Assembly: GCA_001642005.1 (NCBI GenBank)
Contig: LWCA01000103.1
Span: 1-54,610, forward strand
Length of the DNA stretch: 54,610 nt
Source: Intoshia linei
Lineage: Eukaryota > Orthonectida > Rhopaluridae
Reading direction: 5' to 3'
Shown here: piece by piece, positions 22,190 through 34,223 of the stretch
How positions within the stretch are numbered: the first letter of the stretch is position 1
Layout: each line of letters starts with the position of its first letter
Position numbers and translations under genes: made by a program
Notes under the pieces: generated by a model
Database searches by the model: none
Seen by the model: the letters and a program-made list of their open reading frames with translations, nothing else
What the model was told of the DNA's origin: nothing

Positions 22190-25100
22190 ATGGCTTCTGA
22201 ATGGAAAAAAAAACACATTGACCAAATACATCAACAATTGGTAGAATTTACAAATAAATGTCTAAATACGACGGAAAGTGATAAGGTTTCTATTCTACAA
22301 TCATTTTTATTGATAAGTTGTGGTTGAGACATATTTTCAACCATTATAATCTTATATGATTAATTTTAATTTTATGTTAACACGTAAATGATACAACCAA
22401 TTATTACAAACAGTTCAATGATAATTGATCAAATCTCGATTTTTATAGATATTTGCAAATTTTCTAAAATAATTCATTTGATATAATCTAGGATTTTCAC
22501 CGTTATTCCCAACATGGTCTATATTAGTGTTATATACATTAGGAGTGTTCCAAAATTTTATAAATTAGGTCCAAATACTGATAAAGTTGCGTGTGATAGT
22601 TTTATGATAATCGTGAAAAAAAAAATTTTTGAAAATTTTTAGTGGAAGAGCTTGTCATTTTAAAAATTTCATACACAAATGTTCTAGAAAAACTAAAATA
22701 TAACTTTATTTACTGGAATGTTACGATGAGATCCTGTAGTTATGTTTTGAGTGGTCTTGTGTTGTTCGTTATGTTTGGTTGTTCATTTTCCACCTTTAAA
22801 TTTAATTCTACCTCCTTTATTATTATTTTATAGATGTTTAAAGTTCTTTTCATTTTATAAAAATTGGTTGGTGAAATTTTGTTTTTTCTTTTAGAATCAG
22901 ATAGAGAGATTTCTATATAAAATTTTGATAAAATTGGATTTTTTATCTAAAAATTGGTAAAAAGGGATAATTTCCTTTAAGAGTTGGTAAAATTTTGGTT
23001 TTTTCACATATTTAACTAAATGGAATAAAATATGTTAAAAATTTATCATTTACCCTATTCACCCACAATTATCTAAAATTTTAGTATTCACCCCCTCATA
23101 AAACTATTCACCTCTTGGGGGTGCATGTGCACCCCCATGAGAAGCACTGCATTAGAACAAAACTCGTATCAATAAATCAATTGAAATTGAATACAACGTT
23201 TATAATTTTCAAACTGCCTGTAACATATATACGAACTTGTGTATTTTTAATCAATTTAGAATTCAAATTTACATCCACCCATCAACACACTTGAAAATTA
23301 TTTGATCAATTTGAATGAAAAAATAGAATGTAATAATGAAATAATGAATAAGCAACAAGGGATGATTTACGAGAAAAGTATATTGAAATTTAATGATAAT
23401 TTAAACGTAATTACTAATTAGCCATTCTCACAGAAAGGTTAAAGAAAGAAAACGAAAACGTAATAAGTTCATAACTAATTAATATAATTATAATTAACTT
23501 AATTTGAGTCAATTAAAATTTTAAATATAATACAAGTTAATTTTTAACGACATTGTATTTATATTTTGTTTTTCTATATAAAGTTTATAACAAACCAAAG
23601 TTATCAGCTTTTAATAATAAGTTATTATGCGTCGAGAAAAAAGAAAAATTCAGTAAGATGTCAATTTTTGATTCTATTAGTATAATTGAATGAAAGGAAA
23701 AGCAATTGCCCCATGTTGTTTTAGTGTACCATAGATACAATAGAATGTAATTTTTAAAGGTGTATTTTTATTTAAATATAAATCAGAATTCACTAGAAAT
23801 TGACAAATGTTAGGAACGAAATGAAAATTATCCAAAAAAAAATATTTTTTTTCTTTTAAATTTTTTGGAGATTTTTCAGAGCACATGGTCCGTTTTTTTG
23901 TCAAAGATTTACTTTTTTTATATAGAAAAACAATAGAAATAATAAAAATTTTTAAATTTTGAAAAAAGTGGTCAACTTCTCACAATTGTTCTATGGTCCG
24001 TTACTGAACATATTATTATATATTCTGCAGGGATTTCTTATGAATAAGTGAATTACATTAATCTAACATTGAGCGCATTGAGAATTATCAATAAAATAAA
24101 ATTTAAAATATAATCATAATTATAATCTGAATCTTAATGAAACCAGTTGATTTTAGATGCAAAAAAAATTTGCACAACTAGAATCCAAATACAATGTTTT
24201 GAATATTATTCTCACTAATAAAATGGAAAAGATTGTTCACTTGAAAAACGGTATTTATCCTAACTTATATATAAATCTATTTGTTTGTCTGTTTGTTTGT
24301 TATCATTTATTTCAATAATTTAGAATCTGAGAAATTTAAAAATTCCACATTTCTATTACAGTTTTTTGAGGGGAAGAAAGAAAGTTACATTTCTATCTCA
24401 GAAATTGAGTTTTTTAAGGTCAAAAACCCCAATTGACCTTTTTTTAAAATTTAAACCCGTCCTAAAATTATAATAAAATACACAATCTGATCAAGATTTT
24501 AAAATCATCAACGTTATGATTATATTAAAATGTTATATCTTCACTCCCAAATGCCCAAATTACTTTTTTTTTTGTAAAAATAAAAAAAGTCCTAGGATTG
24601 TATACAACATAAATTCTGAGATAGTTTTTTAAATCATAAGCATTATCATAAATGGCAACCCTCAAAAAAGTTTATTTTCACGATCAAAACACCAGATTAT
24701 TTTTTTTTAAAAAATAAAAACCCCTAGAATTTAAAAAAAATCAATCTGACAAAATGACGTTTTTGTGGTCAAAAAAGCACTTTAGTCTTCATTTTTTTTC
24801 GAGACTATTTTTTAAAACAAAAAATTTGAAATAATGAAAAGTTTTCAATTAAAAAAATTATTCTGATACAGCTTATTCCAGTTAATGTAAATACAAAATT
24901 TCCAAAAATTTTTAAAATCCATATTCTAAATCAGTTTTTTTTGGTACAGACAGTAATATAGATCTAACAATGATAAATGTACATCTTTAAAACCCCATCT
25001 ACCTGGATTTTGGGATTGATATATTATTATTAACTTAGGGGTTTGTATAAACGTTATTAACCCTAACCAAAAATGTAAGATTATATTACTCGCGACCACT

Positions 25101-27616
25101 TAAAATGTAATTTCTAAAAAACGTCCAAATATTATCACTACATGAACTTTTGACGTTCCCAGTGTAAATATTTTATTTTTTCTGTAAACCAGCATTAACT
25201 TTTATTACATTAAATTTCTGCAATTAAAATTTAATGCAATTTTAGATAATGAAAATTTAAAAACAAATATAAAAAGTATCAAGAGAAAATGTAAAATTCT
25301 ACAAAATGAAAGGTGACATTTTTTAACATTTAATTAACGTTAACTTTTTTATATTTTTAATTAATCATTATTTTTTAGTCTCAATTATGTATTTGAAGAA
25401 ACGAAAATTTTAAAAACACTAACAAAGGTAGTTTATATTTTTATGTAGGTATGTCAATTTTTTCAATAAATGGTTACACACACAAACATACAGACATTCA
25501 TTTTTTGTAAACATCAAAAAACATACATTTTGAGTTAAATCACGTTATATACAATTAATGTAAGTAAGGAATCCTTACTAAGGATAAACCAACAGTTTTT
25601 CATAGATTCCAAGTCAGCCCCAATCGAACCAGTCACCAAGAATTACCGACAAAAATTTGATTCATTTCATTTCTCAAATAATATTCAAGGATAGATGAAT
25701 GAGTTTTTCGTCAATTCTGTTTAGTAGTGTAAAACATTGCCTTAATTCATAATATTTATTAATAAAATTAACTATGATTACTTAGAAAATGAGCATGTAT
25801 GAAGAAAATTTACAAAATGTAAAGAAGGTGTGCCAAACAAACCCAATGACGGATAAAAGCAAAATACAAATATTGACATGTATAGGAGAACAAATAATAT
25901 CGTCCAAATTAAAATATAACCTGGAAAAAGAAAATGCGGATTCACTAAATGTAAATAATAATAATATGACTTTTAAATCACATTCCAATATTTCTGAAAT
26001 GTTTCAAAAAAATGTAAAAAAACTAAAAAAAAAATCACCCATAAAGATTCAAAATATTTTACCAAACCAATTAAAATCGAATAATCTAAAACAAGAATCA
26101 AAACGTTCAATATTAAATTATCCTAGTGCTTTAAAAACACATCATGTTGCAAAAAGTGTGAAGATTCTGTTGATGAGTAACAAAATAAATCAACGAGTGT
26201 TTGCCAAATATATATTAAATGTTACTCAAGGCACCGCAAGTGATCTTTTATCTAAACCTAAACCATGGGAAGGATTAACTACAAAAGGAAGACAAAGTTA
26301 CTTTAAAATGTATCATTTTTTAAATGACGGAGAAAAAATTGAAAAACTGCGAAATTTGAAATATAAACGTAAATTTTATAGAAAAGTTATGTCCTGTAAT
26401 AGGACTATTGTTTTAGCGTTCAGTTGGCAATTATAGACTTTTTTTAAAAAAATTTTTTTAAATATAAAAATTCATAAAAATATTTTTTATCATTTCAAGA
26501 GTTTGAATAAAATTATAACACGCCAACGATTTTTTGGTATCATGTGTGATAATGATAATTTAGATAAAGAGTTAAAGAATAAAAATACATTGAAAAATCT
26601 TTGTCTAAATTTAGAATATACTTACAACAAGAAATATCATTCTGATACAGAGATTAACGAAAAAATTGAAAAAGTTGACAATTTCAAATTAAAAGAATAT
26701 CCACTAACCCATTTAAAAAAAAGTCATAATTTTAAACGAAAATATCAATATTTAGAAAATGGGTTAAATATTAATATGCAAAAACGTCGTGTATCGGAAA
26801 TTATAAAATGTGTATCAAATAATTATAAAAAATCGAAAAAATGCAAATATAGCTGTATGAATTGTAAAAGTAAAATTAGTAAATACCTGAAACGTGAACC
26901 AAAAATAAAAAATTCAAGCCAAAATAATCAAATTGATAATATTTTGACTTGTGACCCTATAAAAATACCAAACGAAATTAAAGATAAAGAATACACACAA
27001 AAAAAATTGACCTCATCTCTCGAACAAACAACACCTCTAAATAAAGAAATATTTGATAAAAAAGATAAAAAACAAAAAACTGTTCAAAATAATTTATTAT
27101 TAAATTACAGCATGTGCAAAATTTTAGATAAAACTGAAAAAAAAAATTCAGTTCAAGAAAATAATTGCATTGATTCAAAATTAAATTTAACTACCACTTT
27201 TCAACCAATACCTTCCAATTTAAATGTTCAAACCATTCAATCATCAAATAATATTCACCTCAAACTTAATAATATGGGTTTCTTTAATTTTAAACCAGTT
27301 TTTGAATTTAATCGATTACATAAACGGAATAGCATGTTGTGGAATAATTATACACTGGAAAAGTTTTTAACCATTATTGGAATTTATAATTTCGATATCA
27401 CCACATTTTTTAATACTCACCTCAAAATGAACCACAGTTGCGCGTTGGCTTTTTGTTTTATACCTATTCGCTTTTTAAATGATGCCACTTTTCTCTATTT
27501 TTCCAATATTATTAGACAAATTGAACCATGGGTGCAAGTTGAATTGGTCAAATTTGGTAAATTTTATTTTTTTATTATTTATCATAAATTTTATGCGATT
27601 AAATTAGTTTCTAATT
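22190..27616 (+). CDS. CUX-like protein: coiled coil plus a single CUT domain
   Basis: Exons 22190-22285, 23260-23377, 23422-23459, 24157-24250, 25246-25312, 25379-25427, 25786-26385 and probably 26500-27616. All join in phase; intron 23378-23421 is 44 bp. The first six exons encode heptad-rich helices, e.g. 'TILTERLKKENEN' and 'KKFAQLESKYNVL', like the N-terminal coiled coil that CUX shares with the CASP golgin. The seventh holds a CUT DNA-binding domain (26128-26350): 'HHVAKSVKILL', 'INQRVFAKYILNVTQG', 'ASDLLSKPKPWEGL'. The 26500 exon is Lys/Asn-rich and unrecognised; its donor T|gtaagt at 27617 suggests a further exon. The junction AAA|gttatg at 26385 is weak. CUX proteins normally have three CUT domains and a homeodomain; I see one CUT and no homeodomain. 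Confidence 0.78.
24255..24830 (-). repeat. R1 repeat in CUX-like intron
   Basis: At least four successive degenerate modules, each with a 'aaggtcaaaaacccc' or 'cacgatcaaaacacc' core. The spacing of about 110-120 bp between successive 'tcaaaaa/aaccc' cores shows the tandem make-up of R1. It lies between coiled-coil exons at 24157 and 25246. Confidence 0.6.
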
Positions 27617-27624
27617 GTAAGTAG

Positions 27625-29209
27625 AATGTTGTATTCAAAAAGGTTCACAAAGTTTATTATGCTTTATCATTAATTATTAACCCATGAATGAGAATATTCT
27701 TAAATCCAACCGTTTTTACTAAAAATCAATAAATATAAGTATCAAAAGTTATAATTTAATTGATTTTCTATAACAATTTATACTTGTATTACCCTTAACA
27801 GAATTCCATGCTTAATGTTCCATGAATTAATTTAATTTTTTTAAAACAGGTTGCATAATCAATATCTAATTCTTCAGATAATCCGAAGAATTTATTTTTA
27901 TATTCCAATCAAAAGTGGATCAGCCTTATAGACAATAAAACAATATACACACAAAATAAAACTGTTATCCTCTCCTTTTTTGTTTTACTACAAATATTAT
28001 GATTTCAGAAGTGGCTAGAGTTTTGTTAGATCCCGTTTATAGTATAATCCAGTTTCATCACAATTCTATACATCGTTTGGCTTATATTCAGAAATTTTCT
28101 TATTATTATATTATTCGAAAAAGAATTTTGAACGTTTATTAAGAAATAGTCAGAAAAAAGTCATTTTTAGAAATGACTCAATACCAGAGGTGTCAGACTC
28201 AATTTGCTTAGCGGGCCAAATGTGAAAAAAAATTATTACGCGGGCACAAAAAAAATCTTTACTCTAAAAATTATGTTAAACTAAGTTTTAATAAATTCAT
28301 AAAATGAAATAAACAAAAATTTTTCAAAATTTCAATACAATTTCATTTATAAATATGAGTCATTTTTATCCATGCGCGAGAAGTGAAGGGTTAAAACAAA
28401 AATTAAATTACAATGATAAATAAATCAAAGTTAAGAAAAAAACAAATTTGAGAAAGTTCACTTTTACAAATGTTAAATGTCAAAATTGATCAACCAGGAT
28501 TAAAGTACACAAGCCCTATTTTCAACTAAAGTTTTGGTAAATGGTCTATTTAAAATGGCTAGTTGAATTTATTAAGTGGTGAACACAAAATTTAAGTAAC
28601 TTTATTAGTTGATAATGGATTTACTGTAAATCATTTAAATGTAGTTTTCTTCATTTTGTTAATCATTCTATTTTCGTTCATTTGAATGTCGTTTCATTTT
28701 TTTTGAGTGAATTTTAATTATAAGATACTTATATAACTAAATTTATATGATGAGTCTTCATGCACCACGCTTAATTTGTTATAATGATGCATTAATGAAG
28801 TTATCTGATTGAAAAAATGAAAATTAAGTTAACTGAATTTATATGATGAATCTTCATGCACCACGCTTAATTTATTATAATGATGCATTAATGAAGTTAT
28901 CTGATTGAAAAATGACAGAATTAAGTTAAAATACATACATTGAGTGAGCGTTTTGTTTTTCGATTAAATTTATTTTCAATTTTATAATGTGAGAATGAAA
29001 AAAAATTCGATAAATTATCATAAATGAAATATGTTTCACATGAAAACAAGCACAAATTATTTTATCCATTTTAAAGGCAGTCTATTTTGTTAGTCAAATA
29101 AATGCAGTAATAGATCATAGTTTCTTAACCAGGGTTGTGGCCTTTAGGGGGTCGCAAATTTTAATAAATTTATATTTTATAGTTTTATTGTTTATTAGGT
29201 ACATAAGAC
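27625..29209. other. Mostly AT-rich intergenic or intron sequence
   Basis: A possible extra 3' exon of the CUX-like gene starts after 'ctaattcttcag' near 27876 (reading 'NPKNLFLYSNQKW', open to about 28000), in correct phase but without homology I recognise. At about 28187 lies a hAT-type end, 'ccagaggtgtcagactcaat'. Otherwise I see nothing. Confidence 0.35.
28735..28930. repeat. Tandem duplication, 96-bp unit x2
   Basis: Copy 1 (28735-28830) and copy 2 (28831-28926 or slightly beyond) differ at only a few positions. Each unit contains 'tcttcatgcaccacgcttaa' and ends 'gaagttatctgattgaaaa'; within a unit 'cttcatgca' and 'tgcattaatgaag' are partly self-complementary. Confidence 0.85.
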
Positions 29210-29217
29210 CTCTCAAT

Positions 29218-29620
29218 CAGAGCCGTTTTAAGGCATGGGTAATATGGGTTGTAGCCTAGGGCCACTCATTAAAAAAAGCACCCAAATTAATAAAAGTACT
29301 TTACATATATCTTAAAAAGAGGCCCAATTTATTAAAACATACTTTACATTTATATCTTGAGAAATATATAGTTTTGAAGTGTGGGAATTCAAATAGTTTA
29401 AAGTTTTTGTAAAAGAAATATAAGTTACTAGAAACCTACATAATATATTTTAATGCTTTTATTAATACTCAATAAAATAAGACTCTAAGTCTCTAACCAA
29501 CAGTATGCCCTGTCTTCTAAAAAGGGACCCTAAAATTTTATTATTGCTTCGCTCGAAACTTTAAAGGGCCTCCGGCCATTTGCTTAGCTCAGAGCCACGA
29601 AGTGCCTTAAGACGTCTCTG
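29218..29620. mobile_element. hAT-type MITE with 8-bp target duplication
   Basis: The ends are inverted: left CAGAGCCGTTTTAAGGCA, right the complement of CAGAGACGTCTTAAGGCA. The flanks are CTCTCAAT (29210-29217) and CTCCCAAT (29621-29628), an 8-bp duplication with one mismatch, as expected for hAT. At 403 bp with no transposase it is non-autonomous. A truncated relative sits at 3190-3418. Confidence 0.8.
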
Positions 29621-29945
29621 CTCCCAATACCGCTATTTCGCTATGTGGTCATTAACAAGTCATAGTAAAATAATTATAAATATAGTGGCGGTATTGAGAG
29701 GCCTGACTGTATATTCATTTGATAAAATTAAGAAGGAATTATTATTTTATAGTCTACTCCCTTATTTATTGGATATTTATAAAAAAATTGATGACTTTTT
29801 TATGGAAGGAAATTTAAATTGGAACAATATATGCGCGGTTTGTACTGATGGTGCACACGCTATGATGTGGTTAAAATCTGGGTTGAAAGTAAAAATAAAA
29901 GAAAAAGTTCCTGGTGTTAAAGTGGCAAATTTCTCATTAATTTAA
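29621..29945 (+). pseudogene. hAT transposase fragment
   Basis: About 85 residues including 'DIYKKIDDFFMEGNLNWNN' and 'ICAVCTDGAHAMMWLKSG', then 'LKVKIKEKVPGV'. This matches the hAT transposase core 'DIF..+D.FF...L.W..CVG+CTDGA.AM.G..SG....IKEK.P'. The DDE-type CTDGA aspartate is kept, but the frame closes shortly afterwards and no upstream zinc finger or downstream dimerisation region is present. Codons before about 29690 belong to flanking repeat. Confidence 0.8.
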
Positions 29946-30432
29946 AGTTACATGATTATTAAAAGTATGTAATATAATAAATGAATTAACATCTATTTTG
30001 AATATGAATTATTTGTTACGCATTTTAAATTTCAAAACGAAACAAATTACGAAACTAATCATACTTGTGTAATTTTGAAAATATGGATTCAAAATATGTA
30101 GATTTATACTAGAGTTTTTTTAAATTCAACAGCCCCATCAATGCTAAATTGAGTCAAGTTTACTAGTATGATGATTACCATAATTGTGATAATCTTAATA
30201 AAACTTTTAAATGGTAATTGAAAAATATATTATTTGATTTCCCGTTTATCATGAATTTTAATTTATAACGAGTTCGCACAATTTTTTAACTTTGGACCTG
30301 TAATCCTTTAATTATATAAAATGTGAACGTTTTATTTTCTAAGTAAATGGTTACACAGACACACATTTTAGCTACTTTTACTTTATATAAATAAGGATAT
30401 ATTTTTAATTGTAACTGATTCATTACTTTTAG

Positions 30433-30671
30433 ATATTAATTCGATAACAAAATTAAAAAAATTAAAGATACAAGAAATGTACGTTTATGTATTGGAAAAT
30501 GTAAAAATTTTAAAAGAAATAGTTGAATCACTGATGAACATTTTCCTGTCAGTAAATTTTGGAGAAATGATTGAAACGGCAATTCTATCGTCAACATTTT
30601 CTCGAAAAATTGAAGAAACTGAATTTTACAAATATATAACAAATTTTATTAAACTTCAGGCAAAAGCCTAA
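30433..30671 (+). CDS. Terminal exon of an unidentified gene
   Basis: Acceptor cattacttttag, then 79 codons including the stop. Lys/Glu/Ile-rich helical sequence, e.g. 'ITKLKKLKIQEMYVYVLENV' and 'FYKYITNFIKLQAKA' at the C-terminus. An AATAAA at 30684-30689 follows. The exon starts in phase 1, the phase in which the CUX-like exon at 26500-27616 would end, so it might be that gene's last exon, but nothing else links them. No family recognised. Confidence 0.5.
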
Positions 30672-30683
30672 AATATACATAAA

Positions 30684-30689
30684 AATAAA
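30684..30689 (+). terminator. AATAAA polyadenylation signal
   Basis: Canonical hexamer 13 bp after the stop of the 30433-30671 exon. It lies between that stop and the opposing receptor stop at 30698, so the two transcripts' 3' ends almost certainly overlap. Confidence 0.5.
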
Positions 30690-30697
30690 TGTTGATT

Positions 30698-31672
30698 CTA
30701 CATATCAAATTGTTCAAAATTAAAGTAGTATTTTTGATCGACACAAGATTCATAGGTAGGACAATCTGAGAATGATTCAGTAGAATTTGAATTTGGTATT
30801 GTTGGAGGCAGATTATCTGATATTGTTGACGTTGCAGTAACAATACTAGAATGCCTTTTATATCCAAAGGGTATTAATGCCGTAAATACTGTGATTAAAA
30901 GAAAATTTAAAAAAAACAAAATTTGAATCAAATATTCATTTTTAACTTCATTTGAATAATCTACATATTCCATTACATTTCGATAAATGATAATAAAAGT
31001 GTTGGTTACAATGTTGGTAATTACAATATAGAGACATGTAATATGTATATTGTTGGAAACTTTAACTTTACGGTGTTGTATTGAATGTGTTTTTGACTTC
31101 ATACTTTTTCCATAATATAATTGAGTCGTTATTATTACAAATATTGGCAATATAGTAGTAAATAGTGAATCATATCCTGTAATATATGCATTGTTGTAAA
31201 ATTTTATAATGTACTTGCTTCTGTACGAACTTGAATTGTAGTACAAAATACCCGATAGTACACCTGCAACTGAAAAGCACATAAACTGACCGAAGCACAC
31301 TTGACGTAATGATATTTTCCATCCATTGTTCCAACTATAAGCGCATCTAACGATGATAGAATGAATGAGGATATACGTAATGTTTTTTGATAGAGCAGAT
31401 AGCACAAAAAATATGACAGCGTAAGCAGCGTTTGTCACCTCAAACATGTTTTTGTTTACGGCATTCATTTCCAATATACCCAACATCATTGTTTGGAAAA
31501 AGAAACAAATTACAATGTTTATGTAATATAGAGAAATTAGAGTTTTTTCATTTATTATACCTTTGAATATGTTGTTGATTGATAAAATGCACAATCCAAT
31601 GCATGTCAGTACGACAGCCATTACTACATACTGGTAAATCATTTCTCCGGTTGTTTCTTCTGAATGTATCAT
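30698..31672 (-). CDS. Divergent seven-transmembrane (GPCR-like) receptor, intronless
   Basis: 324 residues with seven hydrophobic segments at about 12-32, 45-66, 81-108, 124-145, 169-186, 208-230 and 248-270, then a Ser/Thr/Pro-rich cytoplasmic tail. At the end of TM3 'HSIIVRCAYSW' stands where rhodopsin-like receptors have DRY; TM5 has a proline ('TTILPIFVII') and TM7 has 'TALIPFGY' in place of NPxxY. The layout suggests a rhodopsin-like receptor that has lost canonical motifs, perhaps a lineage-specific family; ligand unknown. The N-terminus is only about 11 residues. 'ttaaaccag' just before the ATG could be a 5'-UTR or trans-splice acceptor. Confidence 0.7.
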   Translation of the reverse strand: MIHSEETTGEMIYQYVVMAVVLTCIGLCILSINNIFKGIINEKTLISLYYINIVICFFFQTMMLGILEMNAVNKNMFEVTNAAYAVIFFVLSALSKNITYILIHSIIVRCAYSWNNGWKISLRQVCFGQFMCFSVAGVLSGILYYNSSSYRSKYIIKFYNNAYITGYDSLFTTILPIFVIITTQLYYGKSMKSKTHSIQHRKVKVSNNIHITCLYIVITNIVTNTFIIIYRNVMEYVDYSNEVKNEYLIQILFFLNFLLITVFTALIPFGYKRHSSIVTATSTISDNLPPTIPNSNSTESFSDCPTYESCVDQKYYFNFEQFDM

Positions 31673-32094
31673 TGAACTGGTTTAAAAAATCAAAAATATT
31701 TGTAATATTTATATTAAAAGTTTCAAATTATTTGTAAGCTTTTATTATAATAAATATTATTGGAAATGTTGATCAAGAGAAATATATCCAACGCCTACAT
31801 TTGTATAGTGCTCCATTTGTTTATTTTTACAGCTGAATAAATTCGAAACGACTGGTTTCCAACTAGTCTGAATTTTAAACAAAGCTATATAATTTTTCTG
31901 CAATTTCACTTGGTTAATCAAAATTAATAGTATTTATATCGCGTTTATTCTACATTAAACCCATAAACTACTTTATACGTATAGACTATTTCATTAGTAG
32001 TGTACAATGTACATATTGTTAATAAGACATTCATAACAACTAAAATATAATGAATATATTGTTTCTTTTACACTAATTTTAATGACTAATTTAT

Positions 32095-32930
32095 TAAAAT
32101 AGTAGGTTAATTGTTATGTACTTGGTACAAACAGCACATAGCTCTGCCGAGGGCGACTTTTTTAATTCTACCAAAAAAATAAATTCAATAATAAAATGTT
32201 ACATTCACTATTATAAACCTTTTAAAGGAGTGGATTCGAAACTTTTTAGTGAAATTAAGTGTTTTCGTAAAGTTTTTGTTTGGAAATACAAAAAAATGAA
32301 TACTAAAATTATTTTTTGACCGTAAAGGCGTCACTTTAAAATGTTTTTTAAAATTATAAGGCTATTTTAATTTTTAAAGGGTAATCTGTGGTTTTGATCG
32401 TGAAAATAGACCTTTTTATGTGTTTGCAATTTTAAAAACTATCCCATAAGTTGTTTTAAGTTATATAATATGCTACGTGATTTTTGTTTGTGTGTGTGTT
32501 TAGCTTTATTTAAATAACTACCCGTTTTAGAATTTTATAAAGTCCACAATTCCATTACAGTTTTTTCCGGAGGTTTCGCAAACTTAATTTCAACCACCCA
32601 AATTCACATCTTATGGGATAAAAACCCCAATTGTCCTTTTTTTGAACATCAAAAAAGTTAACAATTTAAAAAAATATATACTCTGATACGGATTTTAAAA
32701 TCATAAACATTATCATAAATTTAAATTTAAAAAAGTTATATCTTCAGGGCCAAAACTACAAACTACCCTTCTTTTTTAATGAAAACAGCCCTAGAATTTA
32801 AACAAATTTACAGGTGGTACAGTTTGATACCTGTTAACACACACAGAAAGTTTCAATCCAAATAAGTGACGACTTCACGGTCAAAAAAGCATTTTAGCAT
32901 TCATATTTTTTTTTTCGAAATATTTTATTA
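32095..32930. repeat. Composite R2+R1 element with inverted second R1 half
   Basis: R2 terminus ('ggtacaaacagcacatagct', 'tctgccgagggcgac') at about 32117, R1 start in plus orientation (about 32280-32450), then R1 modules in minus orientation (32480-32930) matching 1-470 and 49005-49450 in reverse. The result is a large imperfect foldback. Confidence 0.6.
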
Positions 32931-33929
32931 ACAACAAAAAGTAAAACAAAAAATCTGAAATAATTAACAATCCGAAAATTAAAAAAAAAATATTATTCTG
33001 ATAGAGATTTTTAGTTATATATAGAGATATACAATTGCAATTAAAACAAGTTAAATCACTATTTAATGAGATGGATGAGGTTTATGATTTAGTACAAAAT
33101 TTTTGATATTCGGTGTTCGAATTTCTGACTTATCTTAGTTAACTTTAAAGTTAAATCTTTATTTAATTTCAAACTAAGTGTATTTCTCAGTTTTTTTTAT
33201 TAATGTTTGGTAAAAGTGGATTTTTTTTAAGGGTTAGTAAAAGTCGTTTTTTTCTTTTTAATAATATTAAATTATTCCTGAAATAATAATAATCCCGTTA
33301 TATAGCGGGACCCCTTTGGGAAGCTGATATAAAGATTAATTGTTTCTAATTGCGCCCAATAGAAAAAATGTTGAGAAACACTGTACTACGCAGTTAATAA
33401 TCTTTTCATATTTTCCACTAAATGTCCATATTTCATAAGACAATGCGTTAATTTGACCCCAAGAAATGAATTCTATTGAGACGATATCGACTATTTTTAG
33501 TAGAGAATTATATTTTTTTCGAAGCAGAACTAATGAAGCTACAAATAATTAGGAAAATTAAAATTTACTCACTTAGCTAGTAATGTTTCATTTATTTCTA
33601 TCGATCACAGTATTATGGAATCTGTCGATAAGATCGATTCTGACATTAATAAAATAAATCGGAAAATTTATAGATCTAGGGACAAAACATTGTACGTTTA
33701 CTATTTTTCGTTAATAGTTAGATTCATTTCAAAATTATAGATGCAACCACGGAGAAAATTCCTTATGCGTTCACTGTTCGCCATTAGAAGTAATTGATAA
33801 AATGTATATAATTAATAATTATCGTCGTATTGAACGCTGACTACCGTAGAATACTCGCTACCAGTATACCTGTTAGATCTCAGTTTATAATTAAAATGTA
33901 TATTTTCACAGATAGCTTAGTCTACTGAG

Positions 33930-34223
33930 CAGTGGTTCCCGTTGGGTCCCTCGACCACTTTGGAAAATGGTGGGAATTTATCCCAAAGCCTAGACGACCG
34001 GTACATTATTATATATACAATCCCACTTTATCATATAATTAATAAAATTTAATAAAAAATACCATTTTAAAACCTCAGGAGAAAATCGACTTTTACCGAT
34101 ATTTTTTTGAAAATCCCTTTTTTCCAATATTTCTAATTTAATTTTAAAATTTCTCTTAAATCTGTGCCCCTCAGACTCTGTAGGCCCCCTGGTGGGGCCA
34201 AGCCCCCCATTTGGGAACCACTA
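33930..34223. repeat. hAT-like MITE
   Basis: Starts CAGTGGTTCCCGTTGGG and ends with CCCATTTGGGAACCACTA, inverted ends of the GTGGTTCCCA type. The interior (33960-34150) is shared with 7330-7640. No clear target duplication. Confidence 0.55.

Noticed and set aside
23090-23160. Short less AT-rich stretch with 'gggggtgcatgtgcaccccc', noticed as a possible regulatory palindrome.
   Set aside because: It sits at the eroded end of a MITE-like segment ('gagaagcactgca') inside the CUX-like intron; the palindrome is most simply transposon-derived.
27412-27470. 'KMNHSC' in the CUX-like 3' exon, resembling the NHSC motif of SET/SMYD domains.
   Set aside because: No PN follows, the surrounding SET motifs are absent and the exon belongs in phase with the CUT gene; chance match in a low-complexity protein.
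27300-27530. A second, very degenerate CUT-like segment in the same exon.
   Set aside because: Only a few hydrophobic positions align and the diagnostic SQG..S.LL..PKPW core is missing.
28735-28930. CRISPR-like direct repeats.
   Set aside because: Only two adjacent 96-bp copies with no spacers, in a eukaryotic genome; a simple tandem duplication.
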